From Salinibacterium sp. (lineage in GTDB: Bacteria; Actinomycetota; Actinomycetes; Actinomycetales; Microbacteriaceae): a stretch of 64,000 nt of DNA. The DNA is taken from assembly GCA_015234465.1 (NCBI GenBank), contig JADGNA010000023.1, forward strand, positions 248,001 to 312,000, given 5' to 3'. The position numbers were made by a program, and so were the translations under genes. This document shows positions 1 to 8,186 of this stretch, piece after piece; position 1 is the stretch's first letter; every line of letters starts with the position of its first letter. The notes beneath the pieces were generated by a model. That model saw only the letters and a list, made by a program, of their open reading frames with translations. It ran no database searches and was not told the DNA's origin.

Positions 1-180
1 CCGGAGGCACGTGTCGGCAACCTCGACACCTTCGAGGGGCGCGTCGTGCTCGGAGTGCAGGGCGGCGTTGCGCTCGTCGTGCTGCTGCTCGCGGTGCCGA
101 CGCGGCGACACGCGAAGCCGCGGATGCAGACGCTCGACGAGGGCCCGGCCACGACCTTCGATGAGGATCTCGATGACTGA
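1..180 (+). CDS. C-terminal end of a membrane-anchored protein, probably a family 2 glycosyltransferase (partial)
   Basis: The window opens inside a reading frame of 59 codons that ends with TGA at 178-180. Residues 14-31 form one hydrophobic segment (VVLGVQGGVALVVLLLAV) followed by basic residues (PTRRHAKPR) and an acidic tail ending DEDLDD. This looks like the last transmembrane helix and cytoplasmic tail of a membrane protein. The stop overlaps the start of the next gene by 8 bases (ATGACTGA), which indicates translational coupling. In related actinobacteria the gene before a DUF5719 gene is usually a family 2 glycosyltransferase. That identity is inferred from context only, because no catalytic region is inside the window. 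Confidence 0.55.
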   Translation, partial: PEARVGNLDTFEGRVVLGVQGGVALVVLLLAVPTRRHAKPRMQTLDEGPATTFDEDLDD

Positions 181-1756
181 GCGACACGACGAGACGACAC
201 CGGGCACGGGCGCTGACGACAGCGGCGACATCGACCTCAGCGCAAGCCCGCGAGGCGACTGGCGGATGCCCGTGCACGAGGACCTCGACGAGCCGACCCC
301 GACGGCGCCCACTCCGCGCGCACCTCGCACGGTCAAGGGTGCCGCGATCGCCTCGGCGCGCATCGCGACGGGCGTCATCGGCATCGCGGCGGCCGCCGTC
401 GTGCTCACCGCGACCGTCGCGCTGCCCCTCCCGGCCCTCACGGCGGAGCCACGTTCGCTCCTCGTCACCCCAGTCGCGGCGCATCAGGAGCGGGTCTGCG
501 CTGGCCCCCTGCTGCGGCTCGGTGACGACACGGGAGCCCAGGCGACCACGGCGTCGGCGCTCGGCGAGCCCGTCGTCACGAGTGGCACCACGGGCGGCGA
601 CGCCGACGAGCTCTTCTCGCGGGATGCGCTGGGCCAGGGTGCCGGGTCAAGCATCGTCTCGCTCGAGACGGGCGAGGGCGAGCAGGAGCTCCTTGCCGCG
701 AGCCAGTCCCAGTCCGTCGCGCGAGGCGACTTCGTGGGCGCGGCGGCGGCGGAATGCCTCGAGCCGAGTGATGACATCTGGCTCGTCGGCGGCGCGACGA
801 CGACGGGCCGCACGACCCTGCTCACGATCGTCAACCCCGGCGAGGTGGCGGCGACCGTCGAGATCACGGTCCACTCGGACGCCGGCATCGTGACGGCTCC
901 CGGCACCGCCGGCATCGCGATCGCGCCGGGGGAGCACCGCGTCTACTCGCTCGCAGGCCTCACGCCCGGGCTGTCGTCTCCTGTTGTGCGAGTGCAGAGC
1001 GAGGGCGCGCTCGTCTCGGCCAGCCTGCAGCAGTCCACCGTGCGCACCCTCGAGCCGGGCGGCCTCGACTTCATCACGGCTTCGGCGGCGCCATCCACCG
1101 AACTCGCGATCCCCGGCATCGTGTTCCCCGACCACGAGGAACTCGAGGAAGCCATCGCGGGCGAGGACTACCTCGATCTCAACGCGGCCCTGCGGATGTT
1201 CGTGCCCGGCGATGAGCAGGCGCACGCCGTCGTGACCATGGTCCCCGTCGGCCGGGACGGCGCTGCGAGCAAGGAGGATCCGGTCGACGTGACCGTGACC
1301 CTTGACCCAGGACGCGTTACCGAGCTTCCCATGAGCGAGTTCGAGGCGGGCCGCTTCGTCGCGGTCATCACTTCCGACGTTCCGCTGGTCGCGGGCGTGC
1401 GGGTCGCGACGGTGGATGAGGACGGCGCGAACGACTTCTCCTGGCTGTCCAGCGTCGAGGCCCTCGAGGAACGCGCCCTGGTCGCGGTCGCTCGCGGCGT
1501 CAATCCCGTCATGAGCCTGTACAACCCGCGCGACGAGGAGGCGGAGGTGCTGCTGACGCGGGGCGACAACGAGCGCACCATCACGATCGCCGCCCGGTCG
1601 GCAACGTCAGTGCCGGTCGCGCAGCAGGCGACCTACGCGCTCGAGGGATTCGAGCAACTGCAGGTGAGCATCGACTACAGCGGTGCCGGCACGATCACGG
1701 CCCAGAGCGTCAGCCCAAGGGCGCCCGGGTCGACTCCCATCGTCGTCTTCCCCTGA
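173..1756 (+). CDS. DUF5719 family protein, membrane-anchored and extracytoplasmic
   Basis: This 527-residue protein has a cytoplasmic acidic N-terminus, one transmembrane helix at about residues 58-85 (rich in Ala and Val) and a long exported region rich in beta-type repeats (for example TTLLTIVNPGEVAATVEITV). I chose the ATG at 173 because it overlaps the preceding stop; an open frame extends further upstream but only through the coding sequence of that gene. The layout and the position after a glycosyltransferase-like gene match DUF5719 proteins of actinobacteria. The function is unknown; the context suggests envelope polysaccharide assembly. No catalytic motif is visible. Confidence 0.75.
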   Translation: MTERHDETTPGTGADDSGDIDLSASPRGDWRMPVHEDLDEPTPTAPTPRAPRTVKGAAIASARIATGVIGIAAAAVVLTATVALPLPALTAEPRSLLVTPVAAHQERVCAGPLLRLGDDTGAQATTASALGEPVVTSGTTGGDADELFSRDALGQGAGSSIVSLETGEGEQELLAASQSQSVARGDFVGAAAAECLEPSDDIWLVGGATTTGRTTLLTIVNPGEVAATVEITVHSDAGIVTAPGTAGIAIAPGEHRVYSLAGLTPGLSSPVVRVQSEGALVSASLQQSTVRTLEPGGLDFITASAAPSTELAIPGIVFPDHEELEEAIAGEDYLDLNAALRMFVPGDEQAHAVVTMVPVGRDGAASKEDPVDVTVTLDPGRVTELPMSEFEAGRFVAVITSDVPLVAGVRVATVDEDGANDFSWLSSVEALEERALVAVARGVNPVMSLYNPRDEEAEVLLTRGDNERTITIAARSATSVPVAQQATYALEGFEQLQVSIDYSGAGTITAQSVSPRAPGSTPIVVFP

Positions 1757-1787
1757 GCCACGAGGCATCCGCCCCCGCCCCTGCGCT

Positions 1788-2222
1788 TCAGAAGTGGCGG
1801 AAGCGGTCGGGGGCGAGGTCCCACGGATCCTTGCCCAGCAGCTCCGCGACGGCACGGAACACACAGCTCTCGATCGCCATGCGGCGGTGGGCCTCGTCGT
1901 CGCGGTGCAGCCGCGCCATCCGCTCGATCGGAAGCCGGTAGAGCACGATGCGCTGCTGTGAGGGAAAGACCGACCAGCGGGCCACCGCCTCGCCGCTCGC
2001 CTCGCCAGGCACGGAGGCCACCTCGAAGCGCGTGTGTGCGAGCTCCTCGGGCCAGAGCTCGCGAAGGTAGCCGGCGGCGGATGCCACGGTCATGTCGAAG
2101 ACATCAATGCGCGTGTGCAGCGGCGGCAGGTATGGGCCGGCAACCGATGACCGCATGCCGCGGCCGTGGCGATCGCGCCACCCTCCGCGCTTCGATGCGC
2201 GTGTGCTGCGGGTCCTGGCCAT
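1788..2222 (-). CDS. Zincin-like metallopeptidase family protein (Rv3259-like) without HExxH
   Basis: This 144-residue soluble protein resembles the small zincin-like family found beside DUF3499 and phosphomannomutase genes in actinobacteria (Rv3259 in M. tuberculosis). The N-terminus is basic (MARTRSTRASKRGG). The C-terminal third ends in the conserved-looking FRAVAELLGKDPWDLAPDRFRHF region. The usual zincin HExxH motif is not present: the equivalent stretch reads VFRAVAELLG, so peptidase activity is doubtful. It is transcribed divergently from DUF3499, with only 24 bases between the two start codons. A TAGACT hexamer ends 6 bases before its ATG and no Shine-Dalgarno sequence is present, so the mRNA is probably leaderless. 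Confidence 0.7.
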   Translation of the reverse strand: MARTRSTRASKRGGWRDRHGRGMRSSVAGPYLPPLHTRIDVFDMTVASAAGYLRELWPEELAHTRFEVASVPGEASGEAVARWSVFPSQQRIVLYRLPIERMARLHRDDEAHRRMAIESCVFRAVAELLGKDPWDLAPDRFRHF

Positions 2223-2228
2223 GACGCC

Positions 2229-2238
2229 AGTCTAGGCT
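2229..2238. promoter_or_regulatory. Overlapping divergent -10 elements for two leaderless genes
   Basis: Ten bases carry a -10 hexamer on each strand. TAGACT on the minus strand (2234 down to 2229) is 6 bases from the ATG at 2222. TAGGCT on the plus strand (2233-2238) is 8 bases from the ATG at 2247. The hexamers share two base pairs, so polymerase bound for one gene should exclude the other. Both genes lack Shine-Dalgarno sequences. Confidence 0.6.
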
Positions 2239-2246
2239 GGTGCCAA

Positions 2247-2453
2247 ATGAATGGACGGCCCTGCAGCAAGGTCGCGTGCACGAGCGCGGCGATCTCCACG
2301 CTCACCTACGACTACCGCGACTCGATGGCGGTGCTTGGCCCCCTCAGCCAGAAGTCGGAACCGCACACCTACGACCTCTGCGAGAAGCACTCCGAGCGGC
2401 TCTCTGCGCCGCAAGGGTGGCAGGTCATCCGTCATGTAGCTTTGGGGGCATGA
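2247..2453 (+). CDS. DUF3499 family small protein
   Basis: This 68-residue protein has scattered cysteines (RPCSKVAC near the start and DLCEKH near residue 49) that could form a small zinc ribbon. The sequence YDYRDSMAVLGPLSQKSEPHTYDLCEKH is typical of the actinobacterial DUF3499 family (Rv3258c). I chose ATG 2247 because it begins with the family-typical MNGRPCSK and lies 8 bases after a -10 hexamer; a longer upstream frame is not plausible. The stop overlaps the manB start by four bases (ATGA), so the two are probably translated together. Function is unknown. Confidence 0.8.
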   Translation: MNGRPCSKVACTSAAISTLTYDYRDSMAVLGPLSQKSEPHTYDLCEKHSERLSAPQGWQVIRHVALGA

Positions 2454-3868
2454 GCGCCGCACAGCCCGTTGACCTCTCCCCGTTCATCAAGGCCTACGAC
2501 GTTCGTGGCCTGGTAGGCAGCCAGTTGACGGATGAGGTCGTCGAGGCGCTTGGGGCAGCATTCGTCGACGAGGTGGATGCCGCGGGTGGCGACGTCATTG
2601 TCGGCCACGACATGCGCGACTCCTCGCCCCGCTTCGCGGCGGCGTTCTCGGCGGGGGCCCGCGCCCGCGGCGGCAACGTCGTACTGATCGGGCTGTGCTC
2701 GACCGACCAGACCTACTTCGCCTCCGGCACCCTCGATGCGCCCGCCGCGATGTTCACGGCGAGCCACAACCCGGCGACCTACAACGGCATCAAGTTCAGC
2801 CGGGCCGGCGCGCAGGGCATCAGCTTCGACACGGGACTGCGGGGCATCCGTGACCGGGCGACGGCCTACCTCGAGTCGGGCATCACCCCGGTCTCGCAGC
2901 CGGGATCGCAGCGGGAGCAGGACGTGCTCGCCGACTATGCCGCCTACCTCCGTTCGCTCGTCGACCTCTCATCGACCCGGCCCCTGCGCGTCGTCGTCGA
3001 CGCAGGGAACGGCATGGGCGGCCTCACGGTGCCGGCCGTGCTCGGCACTGCCGCGGGGCTTCCCGCACTGCCGATCGAGGTCATCCCGCTCTACTTCGAG
3101 CTCGATGGCACGTTCCCGAACCACGAGGCGAACCCGCTCGAGCCCGCCAACCTCGTCGACCTCCAGGCGGCCGTCGTCGCAGAGCAGGCCGATCTCGGCC
3201 TCGCCTTCGACGGAGACGCCGACCGCTGCTTCGTCGTCGACGAGAAGGGCGCGCCCGTCACGCCCTCGGCGGTGGCCGCGGTCGTCGCGCTCCGCGAGAT
3301 CGACCGCGTGCGGGCGGCGAACCCCGACGAGCACGTCACCGTCATCCACAACCTCATCACCTCGCGCTTCGTGAAGGAGACGATCGAGGATGCCGGTGCC
3401 ACGGCCGTGCGCACGCGCGTCGGCCACTCGCTCATCAAGGACGAGATGGCGGCGACGGGCGCCGTCTTCGGCGGCGAGCACTCGGCGCACTACTACTTCA
3501 GGGACTTCTGGGGTGCCGACAACGGCATGCTCGCGGCGATGCACCTCCTCGCGGAGTTCGGCGCGCAGGACGCCCCGCTGTCGCAGTTCGCCCGCCGCTT
3601 CAACCCCTACTTCCAGAGCGGCGAGATCAACTCGACCGTCACCGACGTGCCGGGCGCCTACACGCGCATCGTCGACGCCTTCACGAACGTGGGCGACTTC
3701 GACGAACTCGACGGGCTCACCGTCAGCGGGGCATCCGATGCCGGCTTCTGGTGGTTCAACGTGCGTCCCTCCAACACCGAGCCGCTCCTGCGACTCAACG
3801 TCGAGGCCGAGACGGAGCCCGAGATGGAGCGCGTCCGCGACCAGGTGCTCGCGCTCATCCGCCAGTAG
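2450..3868 (+). CDS. manB: Phosphomannomutase/phosphoglucomutase
   Basis: This 472-residue enzyme belongs to the alpha-D-phosphohexomutase family and should interconvert mannose 6-phosphate and mannose 1-phosphate for GDP-mannose and glycan synthesis. The catalytic serine lies in TASHNP, the metal-binding loop is DGDADR, the sugar-binding loop is GGEHSAHYY and the phosphate-binding loop is RPSNTEPLLRL near the C-terminus. All four family signatures are intact and the length is typical. The ATG overlaps the DUF3499 stop. The orthologue in mycobacteria (Rv3257c) lies in the same position. Phosphoglucomutase activity cannot be excluded from sequence alone. Confidence 0.93.
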   Translation: MSAAQPVDLSPFIKAYDVRGLVGSQLTDEVVEALGAAFVDEVDAAGGDVIVGHDMRDSSPRFAAAFSAGARARGGNVVLIGLCSTDQTYFASGTLDAPAAMFTASHNPATYNGIKFSRAGAQGISFDTGLRGIRDRATAYLESGITPVSQPGSQREQDVLADYAAYLRSLVDLSSTRPLRVVVDAGNGMGGLTVPAVLGTAAGLPALPIEVIPLYFELDGTFPNHEANPLEPANLVDLQAAVVAEQADLGLAFDGDADRCFVVDEKGAPVTPSAVAAVVALREIDRVRAANPDEHVTVIHNLITSRFVKETIEDAGATAVRTRVGHSLIKDEMAATGAVFGGEHSAHYYFRDFWGADNGMLAAMHLLAEFGAQDAPLSQFARRFNPYFQSGEINSTVTDVPGAYTRIVDAFTNVGDFDELDGLTVSGASDAGFWWFNVRPSNTEPLLRLNVEAETEPEMERVRDQVLALIRQ

Positions 3869-3871
3869 AAT
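3866..3871 (+). promoter_or_regulatory. -10 element of ahcY overlapping the manB stop codon
   Basis: TAGAAT lies 6 bases before the ahcY ATG at 3878. Its first three bases are the manB stop codon. There is no Shine-Dalgarno sequence, so ahcY can be read from a leaderless transcript of its own as well as from manB read-through. Confidence 0.6.
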
Positions 3872-3877
3872 CGGCGG

Positions 3878-5338
3878 ATGCCTTCTTTCGACTTCCAGGT
3901 CGCCGACCTGAGCCTCGCCGAGGCCGGCCGCCACCAGCTCCGCCTCGCCGAGAACGAGATGCCCGGTCTCATGGCCCTTCGCGAGGAGTTCGGTGAGCGC
4001 AAGCCGCTCGCGGGCGCGCGCATCGCGGGCAGCCTCCACATGACGGTGCAGACCGCGGTGCTGATCGAGACGCTCGTGGCCCTCGGCGCGCAGGTGCGCT
4101 GGGCGAGCTGCAACATCTTCTCGACGCAGGATGAGGCGGCCGCCGCGATCGTCGTCGGCGACGGCACTGTCGAGTCGCCGAATGGCGTGCCCGTGTTCGC
4201 CTGGAAGGGCGAGACGCTCGAGGAGTACTGGGCCTGCACGGAGCGCATCTTCGACTGGTCGGCCGAGGCATCCGCCGCGGGTGCCGACTGGCTCGGCCCC
4301 AACATGATCCTCGATGACGGCGGTGACGCCACGCTCCTCGTGCACAAGGGCCGCGAGTTCGAGCTCGCGGGCGAGGTTCCGGATGCCGCGGCGGGCGACC
4401 CCCACGAATGGACCGTCATCCTTGACACCCTGCGCCGCTCCCTCGCGTCGAGCAGCGACCGTTGGATCCGCATCGCGGCCGAGATCCAGGGAGTCACCGA
4501 AGAGACGACGACGGGCGTGCACCGCCTCTACGAGCTCGCCCGCGACGGCGAGCTGCAGTTCGCGGCCATCAACGTCAACGACTCCGTCACCAAGTCGAAG
4601 TTCGACAACAAGTACGGCATCCGCCACTCCCTGCCCGACGGCCTCAACCGGGCGACGGATGTGCTGATCGGCGGCAAGGTCGCCTTCGTCTGCGGCTATG
4701 GCGACGTCGGCAAGGGTGCCGCCGAGGCGCTTCGCGGCCAGGGCGCCCGCGTCCTCGTGAGTGAGGTCGACCCCATCTGCGCGCTCCAGGCCGTGATGGA
4801 CGGCTACCAGGTCACGACGCTCGACTCGGTCATCGACCAGGTCGACATCGTCGTGACGGGCACGGGCAACAAGGATGTCGTGACGGTCGAGCACCTGCAG
4901 GGCCTCAAGCACCTCGCGATCGTCGCCAATGTCGGCCACTTCGACAACGAGATCGACATGGCGGGCCTCGAGCGGCTCGAGGGTGTCGAGCGCGTCGAGA
5001 TCAAGCCGCAGGTGCACGAGTGGCGCATGCCCAGCGGGCGCAGCATCCTGATCCTCAGCGAGGGGCGCCTCATGAACCTCGGTAATGCCACGGGGCATCC
5101 TTCGTTCGTCATGAGCAACTCCTTCACCAACCAGGTGCTCGCGCAGATCGAGCTCTTCGCACACGCGGAGCGCTACGAGAAGCAGGTCTATGTGCTGCCC
5201 AAGCACCTCGACGAGAAGGTTGCGCGCCTGCACCTCGACGCCTTGGGTGTCAAGCTCACGACGCTGACGCCCGAGCAGGCCGCGTACATCGGCGTGAGCG
5301 TTGAGGGCCCCTACAAGGTCGGCCACTACCGCTACTAG
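3878..5338 (+). CDS. ahcY: Adenosylhomocysteinase (S-adenosylhomocysteine hydrolase)
   Basis: This 486-residue NAD-dependent enzyme splits S-adenosylhomocysteine into adenosine and homocysteine, recycling the product inhibitor of methyltransferases. Signatures include the substrate-binding region with [13 protein letters not shown], the [11 protein letters not shown] segment, the NAD-binding glycine motif GYGDVGKG and the C-terminal KVGHYRY tail that closes over the cofactor. The length is typical of actinobacterial enzymes. The gene is downstream of manB and ends in a CTAG palindrome shared with the convergent RDD gene. It is probably expressed from a leaderless promoter. Confidence 0.96.
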   Translation: MPSFDFQVADLSLAEAGRHQLRLAENEMPGLMALREEFGERKPLAGARIAGSLHMTVQTAVLIETLVALGAQVRWASCNIFSTQDEAAAAIVVGDGTVESPNGVPVFAWKGETLEEYWACTERIFDWSAEASAAGADWLGPNMILDDGGDATLLVHKGREFELAGEVPDAAAGDPHEWTVILDTLRRSLASSSDRWIRIAAEIQGVTEETTTGVHRLYELARDGELQFAAINVNDSVTKSKFDNKYGIRHSLPDGLNRATDVLIGGKVAFVCGYGDVGKGAAEALRGQGARVLVSEVDPICALQAVMDGYQVTTLDSVIDQVDIVVTGTGNKDVVTVEHLQGLKHLAIVANVGHFDNEIDMAGLERLEGVERVEIKPQVHEWRMPSGRSILILSEGRLMNLGNATGHPSFVMSNSFTNQVLAQIELFAHAERYEKQVYVLPKHLDEKVARLHLDALGVKLTTLTPEQAAYIGVSVEGPYKVGHYRY

Positions 5339-6198
5339 CGGTCGGGGAAGCCGTGCGGGAGGCCCTTCAACACGGGGTCGAGCGCGGCCATGCGCTCGCG
5401 CTCGGCCTCGAGCGCGCGGTACTCGCGGTCGCGACGCACGGCCGCGACCCCCGCGAGGAAGATCTCCGCGTCGCACTCCGGCAGCGGTGAGACGAAGCGG
5501 CTCGCCTCGCGCGCAAGGTCGGCGGCGATGCGCTGGCGCGACTGCTCGGAGTGCCCGGCCGCTTGGCGCAGGAACTGGGCGATGCGCCGGGAGAGGCCGC
5601 CAGGCATCCGGGCGACGTCTGCCGTGCGTGCCCAGTCGACGAGCTCGAGCGGCACGCCGTAGACGGGAGGCGTCTCCTTCGACACGCGTTCGTGTTGGCT
5701 GTAGGTGCCCGCGAGCAGGTCGCCGAGGCGCTTGGAACGCGGGTGCAGGATCGCAACGATCGTGGCGATGCCGCCAAAGGTCAGGAACAGTTCGACGACG
5801 CCGACGAGCGAGCGCGTGAGGGCGTGACGAAAGCCGATCGATCCGCCGTCATCGCGGACGATGCGCGCGCCGACCGCGAGCTTGCCGAGGGAACGCCCCT
5901 GCGTGAGCGTCTCGACCGTCGTCGGGATCCCGACGACGCACACGACGAGCAGCACGATCGAGATCGCGGTGCGCGTGGCCTCGTCGAGGAGATCACCGAC
6001 GACGGGCATCGACACGACGAGGGTGACCCCGAGGAAGACGAGGAGGTAGGCGACCCAGTCGATGATCGCGCCGGCAGCACGCAGGATGAAGTCGGCGGGG
6101 CGCAGGTCGAGCGCGACGGCTTCGCCCGTGATGAGTTCCTCGTCGAGGTGGGGTTCCACGACCGCGGTGGCGGATGCTGCAGCGGGCTCCGTCGACAT
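5335..6198 (-). CDS. RDD family membrane protein
   Basis: This 287-residue protein has an RDD domain at about residues 30-165 with two or three hydrophobic helices ([42 protein letters not shown]) and the family pattern [14 protein letters not shown] plus [10 protein letters not shown] hydrophilic tail of about 110 residues follows and is not part of the RDD family. It is divergent from the SpoIIM-like gene with only 16 bases between start codons. RDD and SpoIIM proteins are often neighbours of MoxR/DUF58 clusters, as here. The role is unknown; some RDD proteins are linked to ion transport or envelope function. Confidence 0.85.
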   Translation of the reverse strand: MSTEPAAASATAVVEPHLDEELITGEAVALDLRPADFILRAAGAIIDWVAYLLVFLGVTLVVSMPVVGDLLDEATRTAISIVLLVVCVVGIPTTVETLTQGRSLGKLAVGARIVRDDGGSIGFRHALTRSLVGVVELFLTFGGIATIVAILHPRSKRLGDLLAGTYSQHERVSKETPPVYGVPLELVDWARTADVARMPGGLSRRIAQFLRQAAGHSEQSRQRIAADLAREASRFVSPLPECDAEIFLAGVAAVRRDREYRALEAERERMAALDPVLKGLPHGFPDR

Positions 6199-6214
6199 GC
6201 CAGTATCTAAGCAG

Positions 6215-7210
6215 ATGGATATCGACGCCTATGCCGCAGCGCACCGCGACGAGTGGGACGAGCTCACGCGCCTCGGTGCGAAACGTCGATTCTCGGGACC
6301 CGAGGCGGATGCGCTCATCGAGGGCTACCAGTCGGGCGCAACCCACCTCTCGGCCATGCGCACGGCCGCCGGCTCCTCCGTGCAGGCGGATCGCCTCTCG
6401 GTGGCGCTGTCGCGGGCGCGCCTGCGCTTCACGGGGGCGAGCAACAATGTGCTCCGCCAGCTGCCTGTCTTCTTCGGTGCGCAGTTGCCCGCTGCGCTCT
6501 ACCGCATCCGCTGGCTCTCGCTCGCGGTGACGGCCGCGACCGTGCTGATCGGCGTGCTGTTCGCGTGGTGGGCGCTCGAGACGCCCGGCGTCATGCCGGC
6601 CTTCGGCACGGAGGAGTTCCGCAGGCGGTATGCCGAGGAGGACTTCGTCGACTACTACTCCGAGTACGCGTCGTCGTCGTTTGCCGGCCTCGTCTGGACC
6701 AACAACGCGTGGATCGCGGTGCAGTGCATCGCCTTCGGCATCCTCGGCGTCTATGTGCCCTACCTCATCATCGCGAATGCGCAGAGCCTCGGCTTCGCGG
6801 CGGCGGTCATGGCGGAGCAGGGCGAGCTCGACACCTTCTTCCTCTACATCGCGCCGCACGGCCAGCTTGAGCTGTACGCGATCTTCCTTGCGGCGGCGGC
6901 GGGACTGAAGATCTTCTGGTCGTGGGTCGCCCCCGGCTCCCGTACCCGCGGGGCGGCGCTCGCGCAGGAGGGGAGGGCCCTCATGACGGCGGCGGTCGGC
7001 GTCACCATCGCGCTGCTGCTGTCGGGAATCGTCGAGGGCTACGTCACCCGTCTGGACTGGCCCTGGGCCATCAAGATCGGCATCGGCACACTCGTGCTCG
7101 CCGTCGTGCTCGGCTACCAGTGGATCGTGGGCGGACGTGCCCACCGTGCGGGGCAGACGGGCGACCTCGACGAGTTCGAGGCGGGAGCGCGCCAGCTGGT
7201 CGCAGGCTGA
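6215..7210 (+). CDS. Stage II sporulation protein M (SpoIIM)-like integral membrane protein
   Basis: This 331-residue protein has a soluble N-terminal region of about 100 residues followed by several transmembrane helices (LAVTAATVLIGVLFAWWAL, IAVQCIAFGILGVYVPYLII, FLAAAAGLKIFWSW, AVGVTIALLLSG, GIGTLVLAVVLGYQWIV). The PHGQLELYAI and EGYVT segments are characteristic of SpoIIM-like proteins. I chose ATG 6215 because the frame upstream runs through the divergent RDD gene. Non-sporulating actinobacteria carry such genes near MoxR ATPases, so a role in envelope remodelling is likely, but it is not shown by the sequence. Confidence 0.88.
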   Translation: MDIDAYAAAHRDEWDELTRLGAKRRFSGPEADALIEGYQSGATHLSAMRTAAGSSVQADRLSVALSRARLRFTGASNNVLRQLPVFFGAQLPAALYRIRWLSLAVTAATVLIGVLFAWWALETPGVMPAFGTEEFRRRYAEEDFVDYYSEYASSSFAGLVWTNNAWIAVQCIAFGILGVYVPYLIIANAQSLGFAAAVMAEQGELDTFFLYIAPHGQLELYAIFLAAAAGLKIFWSWVAPGSRTRGAALAQEGRALMTAAVGVTIALLLSGIVEGYVTRLDWPWAIKIGIGTLVLAVVLGYQWIVGGRAHRAGQTGDLDEFEAGARQLVAG

Positions 7211-7329
7211 ACACCCCCACTGAAAGATGAGAGTCCTCTCATCTGGTGACGGTGTTCTTCTCATTCGCGCCCGCAACCATGGGACGCCACGCACACCCGA
7301 CCCGACGCAACGGCGCGAGAGGAACCCCT

Positions 7330-8085
7330 GTGCAGACCCACGACAAGACCCTGACCATCGTCGGCGGCGCGATGCTGAGCACCTGCCTCATCGTCGGCGG
7401 CGTCGCGGCGGTCTCGGGGAACACGCCCACGAGGCCCGCCGAGGTCGTGGGGATCGACGGCGTGCGCGGGGCGTCGGAGGAGATCGCCCGCGTCGACAAG
7501 GCCAAGCGATTCCCGCAGCCCGTCGTCGCCTCGGGCGAGCAGGAGGCCTCGTCGACGACCCCGCTCCCGGCGCCCGGCTCCGCGCCGGCACCGCCCAGTT
7601 CAGACAATGGGCCGGTGCGGGTCCCTCCTGCGGCGCCGACCCCGACGGATGCCCGGACCTCCGCCGGGTCGGATGACCGCGCGAGGCCGAGCTCCAGCCG
7701 TCAGCACGAGGCGGCCGATCCCCGCGACGATGCTTGGCGACAGCCGGTCGCCCGCGACCATGACCACCGGCCGCAGAAGGACCGCGGTGTGCGCTTCGAG
7801 CCGCCTAAGCACCAGGCACCTCCGCCGCCGACCGATCGCGGCGCCGCGCGACAGGCGCCCGCGCCCGAGTCCCCTCCCGCCGAGCCGCGCGGCAACCCCG
7901 GACACGGGCAAGCGCCCGGGCACGGTGAGCGTGGCGATGGAGGCCGCGCCGACGGCGACCGTCGCGGTCACGAGAGTAGTGGGGATGATCGTCGGGGAGG
8001 CCCGCATGGGGGCGATGGCCGGGACCGGCACGGACCCGGCGGGCATGGACATGGCGGGCACGATCGTGGCGGAGGCCGCTGGTAG
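7330..8085 (+). CDS. Hypothetical exported protein with His/Gly/Asp-rich C-terminus
   Basis: I do not recognise this 251-residue protein. The GTG start at 7330 follows a purine-rich Shine-Dalgarno sequence (GAGAGGAA). Residues 8-30 form a hydrophobic signal or anchor (IVGGAMLSTCLIVGGVAAV). The remaining 220 residues have low complexity: Pro, Ala and Ser first, then Arg, Asp and His, ending in a tail dominated by His, Gly and Asp (GGHGHGGHDRGGGRW). The tail could bind divalent metal ions. It lies between the SpoIIM gene and a convergent two-component system. There are no recognisable domains, and low complexity makes homology hard to judge. Confidence 0.5.
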   Translation: MQTHDKTLTIVGGAMLSTCLIVGGVAAVSGNTPTRPAEVVGIDGVRGASEEIARVDKAKRFPQPVVASGEQEASSTTPLPAPGSAPAPPSSDNGPVRVPPAAPTPTDARTSAGSDDRARPSSSRQHEAADPRDDAWRQPVARDHDHRPQKDRGVRFEPPKHQAPPPPTDRGAARQAPAPESPPAEPRGNPGHGQAPGHGERGDGGRADGDRRGHESSGDDRRGGPHGGDGRDRHGPGGHGHGGHDRGGGRW

Positions 8086-8127
8086 CCGCCGCCATGGCGC
8101 GGCATCCTACGGGGTGGCTGCTGCGTC

Positions 8128-8158
8128 CGGGGCCGGTGGTTCGGGATCACCGGCCCCG
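8128..8158. terminator. Bidirectional hairpin terminator between convergent genes
   Basis: Perfect 11 bp arms (CGGGGCCGGTG at 8128-8138 and its complement at 8148-8158) with a 9-base loop, followed by ATTCTCAT. It lies between the 3' ends of the His-rich protein gene and the response regulator gene. Confidence 0.65.
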
Positions 8159-8186
8159 ATTCTCATAAGCCCCTGACGAGGGCGTT

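Noticed and set aside
3845-3880. SAH riboswitch before ahcY
   Set aside because: The ahcY start codon is 6 bases from its -10 element and 9 bases from the manB stop, leaving no leader for a riboswitch.
2969-5476. 835-codon open frame on the minus strand
   Set aside because: It runs opposite manB and ahcY, which have full family motifs. Long antisense frames are expected from the GC-rich third positions, and the translation is Arg/Glu/His/Leu-rich low complexity.
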